From Okeania sp. SIO3B5 (GTDB lineage: Bacteria > Cyanobacteriota > Cyanobacteriia > Cyanobacteriales > Microcoleaceae): a stretch of 49,564 bases of DNA. A program made the position numbers and the translations under genes. Location: the NCBI RefSeq assembly GCF_010692555.1, contig NZ_JAAHHG010000028.1, forward strand, positions 4,432 to 53,995, read 5' to 3'. The notes under the pieces are model-generated. The model saw nothing but the letters and a program-made list of their open reading frames with translations. It ran no database searches and had not been told where the DNA came from. Below, piece after piece: positions 42,801 to 49,564 of this stretch; position 1 is the first letter of the stretch; each line of letters opens with the position of its first letter.

Positions 42801-43143
42801 TAGTGCAGGTGCCCGTCATGTAATTAGTTCATTATGGTTAGTAGAAGACTTAGCTACAGCATTATTTTGCATTTTCTACTATCAACATCGCCAAAAATAT
42901 AGCCGTTCGGAAGCATTTAAAAAAGCACAAAATCAACTTCGTTATTTAACAGGAACTCAGCTTAGTCGTTATAAAAAGCAACTAGAAGGATATTTGGAAG
43001 AATACAAGAAACACGAAAATTCAGAAAAAATACAACAAAAAAAAGAACTCTTATCATGGTTTTGTCAACAGAGTCTTCCATTTACTCATCCTTACTACTG
43101 GGCAGGTTTTATTTCTCAAGGTATTTCAACAATTAATAATTAA
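39886..43143 (+). CDS. TPR-CHAT domain protein (caspase-like)
   Basis: 1085 residues from the ATG at 39886 (MNQNRIQTYINLIQELLN). An upstream ATG would add 57 residues encoded by a CTGTTGC repeat, so I reject it. Residues ~150-600 are TPRs of the N-L-G-N/T-A-Y..N-I-E-x-A-I..Y-Q-x-A-L type, about eight units. The C-terminal ~370 residues are a CHAT domain: LHSSHIS supplies the catalytic histidine and VFLSSCEINL the cysteine, both present, followed by SAGARHVISSLWLVEDLATAL. CHAT proteases of this build act in cell-death or defence pathways, such as Csx29 in type III-E CRISPR, but here no partner gene is adjacent. It ends in an AATTAAT array. Confidence 0.9.
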   Translation: MNQNRIQTYINLIQELLNSPTERTDKILATNQELLDKGLLQTIIMLAQTSAEKGNQEAQELLLTLAVELSEKLEISITENTSVTATPLEYLTFLTQVLQATHESKNDPQIIYPILQENLNKLDLGLAETLQTWATSTLVEIKPEEAHSIAVDIVNFSNQIQEFTLGDKANNLEIAITGYKTALTVYNNASKTHHWVSITNNLGTAYLNRIYGDKSVNIEQAIEIYQSALKLIYPEDSPQDWAIIQSNLGNAYNHRIEGDKAKNIEQSIVTYQKALQIITKENSPQQWATIQNNLANTYLTRITGKVGENIELAIDAYKKALQVINQEEKPLDWAVTQNNLGNAYLNRMTDNLEENIEQAIVTYQQALKIINRENKPYQWANIQKNLGTAYLNRFTGKKSQNIELAITAYQQALTEITPIDRLLDWVIISINLGTAYLHLDTVERVENIELSIAVNRQVLEVINPEKFALWWGIIQKNLGDAYSYKVIENIENIADFYQNIELAITAYQQALNIFTVESFPLECLQIYRKLGDLGFQQENWQLAIESYQVAIQLLEITQSLANTEISYQEMLAESIYMYGNIVECYVKIEEYEQALEYVEASRSRRLVELMMIDDIDKNEEKPAEVEEYYDLQQQINQLNFDSTRINQPITVGSKFSIKEIKSENQEKISLLKEKQQKVWQKIWNSDRVLAEQLQVTYLSFSDIQQLVKDEQTAIIDFYSTRNNTYIFLLTQQQLTVHICQGEGIDKLQTWIHDNWFKLHAENSSEWQNQMEAFLSELSEKLELNQSIEQLNEIKELIIIPHLYLHQIPYAALPVTREKETKYLCDYFRLRILPSCHILNYCSERTLINNPRKIGIVETPITNKFYTRYECETLANMYLISPQKRLQYSQAKINNYHNFIQQLEVLHSSHISQVNIVNPLASKLKLFDGEIVLSKVFAWRLPELFDVFLSSCEINLNQTKIYDEILTFASAFISAGARHVISSLWLVEDLATALFCIFYYQHRQKYSRSEAFKKAQNQLRYLTGTQLSRYKKQLEGYLEEYKKHENSEKIQQKKELLSWFCQQSLPFTHPYYWAGFISQGISTINN

Positions 43144-43174
43144 TAATTAATAATTAATAATTACCTCAGGTTTT
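43141..43174. repeat. AATTAAT array after the CHAT gene
   Basis: The stop codon of the CHAT gene lies in the first unit of this seven-base array. Confidence 0.8.
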
Positions 43175-43262
43175 AACCGTTACGAAATTGAATTAAGCAG
43201 AAATCTTATTTCTTTTTTTTCTCCTTGCTCATGAGAGGCTTTCAACCTTTGGTGATTAATTA

Positions 43263-43503
<241 letters not shown>

Positions 43504-43556
43504 TAATTATCAATTATCAATTATCCATTATCCATTGGTAAAAATATCTCTACTTA

Positions 43557-43784
43557 GGGCTTGCTGATTAAATCTAAAAGCATTGACATATAAAGACTTT
43601 AGCCTTTTTGGGATCAAAAAAAGTACCTGGTTTTCAGCTCTTCATGCTCAAAAAGGAGCGTATTTTAGGCGCATAGTTGGGTAGAATAATCTTGGGACAA
43701 TTCTTTCTCCTACCTCTTCGCTCATTCCCATTTCTCCTGTCTCCTGTCTCCTACCCCAGCAAAAATACTTTATTCAGCAAACCC
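43557..43784. mobile_element. MITE, GGGYTTGCTGA family, copy H
   Basis: 6-bp duplication TACTTA on both sides; internal array CTCCTGT (three units). Confidence 0.87.
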
Positions 43785-44031
43785 TACTTATATCATTATC
43801 AGCAGTTGTCAATTTATCTTTTTTGTAGCAGGCTTAATACTCCACCTTACCTTATAGCAATTTGAAAAAAGAATGCTATGCTTAAGTGATACTTCAACTA
43901 TTCTTCAACTATTAAGTAATTAACACAGGCTGAATAAATTTTTTGATAATTAGCACGCTAGTTATTGTTAATTATTAATTATTAATTATTAATTGTTGAA
44001 TTCTCCCCTACTCCCCCGCTCAAGAAAATAA

Positions 44032-44643
44032 TTAGGTTCTTATCCGTTGATAAAGAATAGCCTTACCTTGTCTTTTTCCAGAATCTTTCCACCCTCTTTG
44101 TTCCAGATCGCCTAATCTATTAAGAGTAGTTATATACGCAGGAGAACACCCTAAAACTTTCCCTAATTCCCTTGCTGTTTTCAATTCTTGAACATCATCA
44201 TTCAACAAGTTTTTTGTCATTTCTCTTTGTTTTATAACTGTTGTCGTTGATGATTGTTCATATTCATATTTATCCCTGAATACAAGGTTTTCTTTTTCTA
44301 TACTATGTAATTTATTATTTTTTTTAGGAGTTACTAAATCTTCAGAATTATCTATTTCTTTAACTTCTTTAATCAATTTATTTTCTATATACTTGTCTAT
44401 ATAACTATCCAATTTATTCCCAATATACTTGCCTATTTCCACATTAATTTTAGTTTCCAAGCTAAGTGATAAAATACTTTGATCGCCATCTATTTCTTCT
44501 CCTAAATAAAGATCGATAAACAAATTTAAAACTTCAATATCTGTAGAATCATTCTCCTTACATTTTACTTGGAAACGTTGCCATTTATCACAATCTAATT
44601 TTAAATTGATCTGAACTTTATCTTCTCTATCATTGCTATACAT
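44032..44643 (-). CDS. putative DNA-binding protein (ribbon-helix-helix-like start, HTH-like end)
   Basis: A 203-residue protein of no recognised family. Residues 1-50 (VQINLKLDCDKWQRFQVKCK.. IEVLNLFIDLYLGE) resemble a ribbon-helix-helix domain. The middle is a charged, low-complexity and coiled linker with KYIENKLIKEVKEID. The end, TARELGKVLGCSPAYITTLN.. GWKDSGKRQGKAILYQR, looks like a winged helix-turn-helix with a basic wing. Such a two-ended build suggests a plasmid- or element-type regulator. The gene stands alone among repeats. Confidence 0.6.
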   Translation of the reverse strand: MYSNDREDKVQINLKLDCDKWQRFQVKCKENDSTDIEVLNLFIDLYLGEEIDGDQSILSLSLETKINVEIGKYIGNKLDSYIDKYIENKLIKEVKEIDNSEDLVTPKKNNKLHSIEKENLVFRDKYEYEQSSTTTVIKQREMTKNLLNDDVQELKTARELGKVLGCSPAYITTLNRLGDLEQRGWKDSGKRQGKAILYQRIRT

Positions 44644-44973
44644 AATTAACTAAATACCTAGATAAGGGACGAAATTCAAGCAGACATCACGCTTGAAAGC
44701 CTAAAGCCGTTTATCTACCACTTATGGTATTGTCTATAATTATATACAAAAAGTCAAATAATTTTTGCAACTCTATTGATGAATAAAAAATTAATCAACC
44801 TCGAACGAGTAATTGATAATTATCATCAATAATTTACTATAATCTACTTAATCTCAAACTTCCAGATTATAAATATCAATACAGGATACTAATCTATATT
44901 CAGTGATTTTATGTTTATTTTTTAGGAAAAATTATTGAGGAATTTTATCATTAAACTTACTCAAGAAAAAAAA

Positions 44974-45165
44974 GTAAGCATTCAGCCCTCAGCTATCAGC
45001 TATGAATTATTAACTCATTATCTTGGAAGAAGGAATTAGTAGTCAAGAAGTGAAATATGTTTGCGCAGCATTTCGCAGGAAATGAAATATTTCTGTCAGC
45101 TAATCTTAGTCTTTGCTTGATTCTTTAAAAAGCTGATAGCTGAATGCTAATAGCTGAATGCTTAC
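44974..45165. mobile_element. MITE, GTAAGCATTCAGC family, copy 4
   Basis: Ends as in the other copies, with flanks AAAAAAAA / AAAAAAAT that fit an 8-bp duplication. Its middle carries TTTGCGCAGCATTTCGCAGG, a short palindrome-like motif also at 8757 and 18735. Confidence 0.7.
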
Positions 45166-45204
45166 AAAAAAATAATAGAAAAAAAGCTAAAATTTAAACG
45201 TTAT

Positions 45205-45939
45205 CTAATTTAAAAAAACACTTCCAGTTTTTTCAATTAACAAACTAGATTTATCCAAATTAAAATTATTAGTCTCAGTCATAGTTAACTTCAAAAGACT
45301 ATTTTCAACAATAAACTGAGGTTGTATCAATAAAAAACCTCCCTTATCCCGATAAAAAGTAATATTGACAGGAACTTTTAATTTCCTTAAAATAACTTCA
45401 GACTTTCCTGATAACCGGCGCTGTGTAGTATCTCCAATTATCTCATAGGAAATTGTAGCAGCAGTATTATTTGTAAGTTTGATATTGACCAAACCATTTA
45501 CAGGTTGAATAACTCCAATAGGCAATTGTCTTGCTCCAGGCAAAGGAGCTGTAGAATCATTAACAAATAATTGTTTTGAGGGTTGAGTAGGCTGAATTGG
45601 AACAATATTTGATGGTGATACAGTCGAAGACGGTTTTTCTGGAGAAGATTGTTTTGAGGGTTGAGTAGGCTGAGTTGGAGCAATATTTGACGGTGATACA
45701 GTCGAAGACGGTTTTGCTGGAGAAGATTGTTTTGAAGGTTGAGTAGGCTGAGTTGGAACAGTATTTGATGGTGATACAGTTAAAGGTGGTTTTTCTGGAG
45801 ATAATTCAGAATCAAAACGAGGCAACTGTGCTAGGCTAAAACTAGGTAAAGTTATACTTGATAGCAATATAATTATCAGCCCACAAATTTGCTTCTTTAG
45901 TCTAGTATTTATACTGAATAAATGGAAATAAAACTGCAT
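45205..45939 (-). CDS. secreted proline/serine-rich hypothetical protein
   Basis: A 244-residue protein with an N-terminal signal peptide (LKKQICGLIIILLSSITLPS, cleavage after SLA). Residues ~55-130 are three copies of a 26-residue Pro/Ser/Thr repeat (SPSN..PTQPTQPSKQSSP..KPSSTV). A C-terminal domain of about 100 residues (INGLVNIKLTNNTAATISYE.. and strands) looks like a small beta sandwich. Probably periplasmic or surface with the repeat as a stalk. No family recognised; similar domains in cyanobacteria are annotated only as hypothetical. Confidence 0.75.
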   Translation of the reverse strand: MQFYFHLFSINTRLKKQICGLIIILLSSITLPSFSLAQLPRFDSELSPEKPPLTVSPSNTVPTQPTQPSKQSSPAKPSSTVSPSNIAPTQPTQPSKQSSPEKPSSTVSPSNIVPIQPTQPSKQLFVNDSTAPLPGARQLPIGVIQPVNGLVNIKLTNNTAATISYEIIGDTTQRRLSGKSEVILRKLKVPVNITFYRDKGGFLLIQPQFIVENSLLKLTMTETNNFNLDKSSLLIEKTGSVFLN

Positions 45940-46023
45940 AATTATTTGCCTAAATAATCTAAATATTTTATTATTAGTTAAATACCTATTATTATATCAG
46001 GAAAATGTTAGAGTAAATGGTTT

Positions 46024-47196
46024 ATGAAAAGTTACGATTGGATTGTAGTTGGGGGCGGAATAACAGGAGCAGCTCTCAGTTATGAGTTAGCAAAAAAAGG
46101 TTTTACCGTACTCCTGTTGGAAAAATACCCAACTTTAAAAGGTGCAAGTCGTTATAGTTATGCTATTTTACCCTACTGGTCTGGTACTACAGATTTGACT
46201 AATCAACTTTTTCAAGAAGGAAAAGAACGTCATCATTGGCTATCTGAAGAATTAGAAACAGATACCCAATTTAGAGAGTTAGATTTATTACTAACTATCG
46301 CCCTAGAAGATGACCCAGAAAAAATAGCTGCTGCCTTCAACCACTACAATACTGTACCTCGCCTAATAAGTGTCCAAGAAGCCTGTGAAATCGAACCCTT
46401 ACTCAATAAAGAAGCGATCGCAGGAGCTTTAACTGTTAGTCACGGTCATGTTTCTCCAGAAGCAACAACTTTAGCCTACTCTCAAGCATTGGCCAGATTA
46501 GGAGGTCAAATTGAAATTGTAGAGGTAACTGGGTTAGTCAAAACAGGCGATAGTATAACCGGAGTCTACACAACTACTCAAACTTATCACGCTGCCAATG
46601 TAGTTATTTGTGCAGGTGGAATTTCTCGTTACTTCCTAAAATCAGCAGGCATTCCTACCCGTGTTTACTTCACCCATGCTGAAATGCTAGAAACTTCTCC
46701 TACAGATTTACAACTACATACTACTGTAATGCCAGCAGTACAGGAACGTTTTGAATGTGAAGCTTCTACAAGTACAGTTGAGTTTGAACAAATGTGGGAT
46801 GAACCTGATCGTGAATTTGTGACATTTAGTTTAGATGCTGGTGCAATTCAATTTAAAAACGGTAGCATCAGAATAGGTCAAATTTCCCGCGTACTTAGCA
46901 ACCCCCACGCTAAAATTGATGCAGCTAACAGCGAAATTGCTATGCGAACAGAGATAGGAAAAGTTTTACCAGCATTAGAAAATTTACCAGCAACCTGGCA
47001 TCACTGTTTAATCGCATACAGTGCTGACAATTTACCCCTCATCGGAGCTATTCCTAATCAAGAAGGGATACATATTTTTTCTGGGTTCAGTAGTCCGTTT
47101 GCATTTGTACCTCCCCTAGCGAAAAGATTCGCCAATTATCTAGCCGGAGAAAATGATGAGATTATCAAGCAATTATCTCCTAGTCGCTTTATCTAA
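46024..47196 (+). CDS. FAD-dependent oxidoreductase (DAO/glycine-oxidase type)
   Basis: A 390-residue flavoenzyme. DWIVVGGGITGAALSYELAKKG is the FAD-binding Rossmann start, VLLLEK its second strand, VVICAGGIS a middle flavin contact, and HCLIAYSADNLPLIGAIPNQ with GFSSPFAFVPPLA the C-terminal part. The fold is that of D-amino acid or glycine oxidases and DadA, which oxidise amines to imines; the substrate cannot be read from sequence. No thiazole or amino acid genes adjoin. The start overlaps a run of T-rich sequence with no strong ribosome-binding site. Confidence 0.88.
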   Translation: MKSYDWIVVGGGITGAALSYELAKKGFTVLLLEKYPTLKGASRYSYAILPYWSGTTDLTNQLFQEGKERHHWLSEELETDTQFRELDLLLTIALEDDPEKIAAAFNHYNTVPRLISVQEACEIEPLLNKEAIAGALTVSHGHVSPEATTLAYSQALARLGGQIEIVEVTGLVKTGDSITGVYTTTQTYHAANVVICAGGISRYFLKSAGIPTRVYFTHAEMLETSPTDLQLHTTVMPAVQERFECEASTSTVEFEQMWDEPDREFVTFSLDAGAIQFKNGSIRIGQISRVLSNPHAKIDAANSEIAMRTEIGKVLPALENLPATWHHCLIAYSADNLPLIGAIPNQEGIHIFSGFSSPFAFVPPLAKRFANYLAGENDEIIKQLSPSRFI

Positions 47197-47235
47197 CTAA
47201 TTAGTCCTCTTCATATTTATATCCTTACCAAATAA

Positions 47236-47350
47236 TTAAGGTTTAAAGCCTCTCTTTTAAAGGAGAAAAAAGCGATTTTTAGCGGAGCTTCCCGTAGGGT
47301 GGGATGGCGAGGTTTCCTCGCCAATCGACCAAGAGAAGAAAAAATTTTCC
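47236..47350. repeat. dispersed ~110-bp repeat with hairpin
   Basis: Reverse-complement relative of 21782-21887: GTTTAAAGCCTCTCTTTTAA, then a hairpin GGCGAGG..CCTCGCC, then CGACCAAGAGAAGAAAAAA. It differs by a short insert (GCGGAGCTTCCCGTAGGGTG). It follows the oxidoreductase gene and may act in termination, as that copy does after a CDS too. Confidence 0.7.
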
Positions 47351-47360
47351 TGATGCGTTA

Positions 47361-47555
<195 letters not shown>

Positions 47556-47594
47556 TTAGTCCTCTTCTTTTCAAGGAGAGGTAATTGTTAATTA

Positions 47595-47802
47595 GGGCTT
47601 GCGCTCATAAAATTGTAATCAATACCAGTTCAGGCTTTCAGAGTCAAATATTGCTGAAAAAGTACAAGGTTTTTGGCTCTTTTGGTCTCAAAATGCTCAT
47701 ATTTTTCCCCTGAGTATCAGAAAATTTGGCCGTAGCAGATAGTCTAGACTGTTCCCTGTTCCCTGTTCCCTATCACCACCATCAGACTTTTTCAGCAAAC
47801 CC
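47595..47802. mobile_element. MITE, GGGYTTGCTGA family, copy I
   Basis: 6-bp duplication TAATTA on both sides. Left end is a variant (GGGCTTGCGCT). Internal array TTCCCTG. Confidence 0.85.
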
Positions 47803-47904
47803 TAATTATTAATTATTAATTGTTGAACTACATTCCGTAATCTTTTTATGTTACATTGTATTATGTAGTATATATAAACAAGCAATAGTAACTTAAAATC
47901 AAAT

Positions 47905-49086
47905 ATGCCATACGAAAAGCTAAAACTCTCAACCCCAAAACCAGTATTATCTTGGGCAAATCATCCCCTAGAAAATCAAGAACACCAAATGGCCAAAAAT
48001 GTAGCATCCTTGCCATTTGTTTTCAAGCACGTTGCCCTAATGCCAGACGTCCATTTAGGCAAAGGAGCATTAGTAGGTTCTGTAATTGCCACAAAAGAAG
48101 CAGTTATTCCTGCTGCTGTGGGTGTAGATATTGGTTGCGGAATGTGTGCAGTAAAAATGCCTTTTGTTGCCGATCAACTAGAAGGCAAACTCAAAAAAAT
48201 CCGACAAGATATTGAAGCAGCTATTCCTGTAGGATTTTCTGACAACAAAGAAATCGAAAAATCTGTCACCAACTGGCAGCGCTGGAAAAACTTCAAAGAG
48301 TTACATCCAGGAGTAAAAAATTTAGAAAGTAAAGCCCTCAAACAAATGGGTTCTCTAGGTGGAGGCAACCATTTCATTGAACTTTGTCTGGATACAGAAA
48401 ACAATGTTTGGTTAATGCTACACTCAGGTTCTCGTCATATTGGAAATAAATTAGCTCAATGTCATATTAACACTGCCAAGGAATTAGCAAAACTGGCAGA
48501 TACAAAATTGCCAGATTTAGATTTAGCCTACTTTGTCACTGGAACACCAGAATTTGCAGCCTACTGGCGCGATCTACAATGGGCGCAAAATTATGCTCGG
48601 TTTAATCGAGATGTAATGATGGCTCGTTTTAAGCGAATAGTTGAAAAGCATTTAGCAGGAGGTAAACCAACAAAACCACTATTAGATGTGAACTGTCATC
48701 ACAATTATGCAGAAAAAGAAGTACATTTTGGTGAGGAAGTTTATGTAACTCGTAAAGGTGCTGTGCGAGCACAAGAAGAAGATTATGGAATTATACCCGG
48801 TTCAATGGGAGCAAAATCCTTCATTGTCAAAGGAAAAGGAAACCATGAAAGTTATTGTAGCTGTAGTCATGGTGCTGGCAGAATGATGTCTCGCACTCAA
48901 GCTAAAAAACGTTTTTCTGTTGATGATTTAGTGAAGCAAACAGAAGGAGTAGAGTGTCGAAAAGATGGAGGTGTGATTGATGAAATTCCTGGTGCTTATA
49001 AATCTATTGAAGAAGTGATGAATCAGCAAACCGATCTAGTAGAAGTTGTAGCAACTCTTAAACAAGTTGTCTGTGTAAAGGGGTAA
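47905..49086 (+). CDS. rtcB: RtcB family RNA ligase
   Basis: A 393-residue protein. MPDVHLGKGALVGSVIA, AAVGVDIGCGM with the metal-binding aspartate and cysteine, LGGGNHFIEL with a metal histidine, and CSCSHGAGRMMSR with the histidine that takes the GMP group are the RtcB signatures in order. RtcB joins 2',3'-cyclic phosphate to 5'-OH RNA ends with GTP and Mn. At 393 residues it is of the shorter bacterial type, and no release-factor homologue (RtcA/PrfH) lies next to it. It converges with the rRNA operon. Confidence 0.93.
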   Translation: MPYEKLKLSTPKPVLSWANHPLENQEHQMAKNVASLPFVFKHVALMPDVHLGKGALVGSVIATKEAVIPAAVGVDIGCGMCAVKMPFVADQLEGKLKKIRQDIEAAIPVGFSDNKEIEKSVTNWQRWKNFKELHPGVKNLESKALKQMGSLGGGNHFIELCLDTENNVWLMLHSGSRHIGNKLAQCHINTAKELAKLADTKLPDLDLAYFVTGTPEFAAYWRDLQWAQNYARFNRDVMMARFKRIVEKHLAGGKPTKPLLDVNCHHNYAEKEVHFGEEVYVTRKGAVRAQEEDYGIIPGSMGAKSFIVKGKGNHESYCSCSHGAGRMMSRTQAKKRFSVDDLVKQTEGVECRKDGGVIDEIPGAYKSIEEVMNQQTDLVEVVATLKQVVCVKG

Positions 49087-49126
49087 TTTTTCTATATTTG
49101 TTTGCTTGTCTACAAAAAAACCAAAT

Positions 49127-49155
49127 AGCCTGTTTCCAAAATCTGAGAAACAGGC
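49127..49155. terminator. hairpin terminator between rtcB and the rRNA operon
   Basis: AGCCTGTTTC and GAAACAGGCT form a 10-bp stem. A run of A on the plus strand at 49113-49119 gives a U tract for transcripts coming from the rRNA side; for rtcB the U tract is weak (TTTAATC). It may stop transcription from both sides. Confidence 0.75.
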
Positions 49156-49246
49156 TTTAATCAATCTCAAAAAAAGAAGATTTCAATAAATTAAATTATT
49201 AGCAAAAAAGGAATAAATATGTCAATCAACTACTACCGAAAACAAC

Positions 49247-49280
49247 AAAGCATCCTTCCCATATATCAGAAAGATGCTTC
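49247..49280 (-). terminator. rRNA operon terminator
   Basis: Just downstream of the 5S gene, GCATCTTTC..GGAAGGATGC forms a stem, followed on the minus strand by TTTGTTGTTTTC. Confidence 0.7.
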
Positions 49281-49290
49281 GTTAAATATT

Positions 49291-49410
49291 ATCCTGGCAT
49301 CGAGCTATTTTCACATGGGGCGACCCCCAAAGTATCTTCGCCAGCACTACGTTTCACTACCGAGTTCGAGATGGAGTCGGAGTGGTTCCATAGCCTCATA
49401 GACACCAGGA
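49291..49410 (-). rRNA. rrf: 5S ribosomal RNA
   Basis: The minus strand begins TCCTGGTGTCTATG and contains GGAACCACTCCGACTCCATC, CGAACTCGGTAGTGAAAC and the closing AGCTCGATGCCAGGA, which pairs with the start; about 120 nt, the normal length. Lies 57 nt after the 23S gene. Confidence 0.93.
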
Positions 49411-49467
49411 ATAAAGAAATCAAAGAAACAAAGAAGACTGCATAGTCAGAAGTAAGAAGTGAGTGTA

Positions 49468-49564
49468 TGAGGTCAAGTCCTCGGTCTGTTAGTGTGTCTA
49501 GGCTGCATACATTACTGCATTTCCACCGAACACCTATAAACGGGTAGTCTTCCCGTGACCTTAC
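49468..49564 (-). rRNA. rrl: 23S ribosomal RNA, 3' end only
   Basis: The minus strand reads GTAAGGTCACGGGAAGACTA, GTTCGGTGGAAATGCAGTAA, TGTATGCAGCC and GACCGAGGACTTGACCTCA, the conserved 3' end of bacterial 23S rRNA. The rest lies beyond the window. Confidence 0.93.

Noticed and set aside
45061-45083. TTTGCGCAGCATTTCGCAGG as a regulatory operator
   Set aside because: The same motif recurs at 8757 and 18735 in unrelated settings inside repeats, so it is better seen as a dispersed short repeat.
49219-49401. A 60-codon frame at the right end
   Set aside because: It covers the 5S rRNA gene and its terminator on the opposite strand.

Overview
The window is chromosomal DNA of a cyanobacterium, most likely a low-GC filamentous one of the marine Oscillatoriales type (Okeania/Trichodesmium/Moorea-like; this genus-level guess is inference). 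The evidence is a near-canonical NtcA of 223 codons, many GCGATCGC (HIP1) octamers scattered through both strands, cyanobacterium-typical families (XisH/XisI, DUF3084 plus YqgF, GAF multi-domain proteins, TPR-CHAT, pentapeptide repeats, DUF3179), and very repeat-rich spacers. No tRNA gene, CRISPR array or intact transposase was seen.

Layout. 1-5016 (minus): four tightly packed genes, a long GTP cyclohydrolase II of the uracil-catabolism (Urc1) type, a HEPN protein, a KGGVGR-motif ParA/MinD-like ATPase, and a P-loop ATPase with TPR repeats that runs off the left edge. 5404-8323 (plus): a Tat-lipoprotein substrate-binding protein, then a TerD protein and a vWA protein. 8382-11441: a PD-(D/E)XK (NucS-like) nuclease gene lying between two copies of the xisI 3' part; the second copy belongs to a decayed xisH-xisI pair (nonsense codon in xisH, 126-bp MITE in xisI). 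11582-14533 (minus): transaldolase-like, SanA/DUF218 and pyrD. 15570-21605 (plus): a four-GAF protein with a degenerate kinase module, and a TPR + STAND-type NTPase. 22402-23424: DUF3179. 23570-28989 (minus): NACHT ATPase, WD40 double propeller and second NACHT ATPase, apparently a STAND protein split into separate proteins. 29039-31703 (minus): a small-gene cluster of conflict-type genes (DUF6883/DUF4926 pair, ruined VapBC-like pair, PD-(D/E)XK protein, hypotheticals). 31882-33791 (minus): hisB and fabI. 34105-38308 (plus): ntcA, an IS605-type tnpB relic, a shortened DUF3084 gene, a YqgF-like nuclease, a pentapeptide-repeat protein. 39886-43143: TPR-CHAT protease-like protein. 44032-49086: a putative DNA-binding protein, a proline-rich secreted protein, a FAD oxidoreductase and rtcB. 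The right edge carries the 3' end of an rRNA operon on the minus strand (23S end, 5S, terminator), convergent with rtcB.

How it hangs together. Housekeeping genes (pyrD, hisB, fabI, ntcA, rtcB, rRNA) alternate with conflict/signalling genes: HEPN + KGGVGR + TPR-ATPase, TerD/vWA, NucS-like nuclease, nSTAND, split NACHT/WD40, DUF6883/DUF4926, CHAT. Several of these show recent internal repeat expansion (TPR and WD40 units) or decay.

The other strong theme is non-coding mobile DNA. I can define at least six small transposon-like (MITE) families by terminal inverted repeats, four of them with clear target duplications: nine copies of a GGGYTTGCTGA element with 6-bp TANNTA duplications; a GTAAGCATTCAGC element with 8-bp duplications; an ATCATGTCCGG element; a GGGTGCATCTCA element nested in the first family with a perfect 8-bp duplication; a TACCAATT element; and a CAGGGC element with a perfect 10-bp duplication. 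Most of these carry, at a fixed internal position, short tandem arrays with a period of exactly seven bases whose unit differs from copy to copy; the same 7-mers also stand alone in most spacers, and they appear to supply stop codons or tails for some genes.
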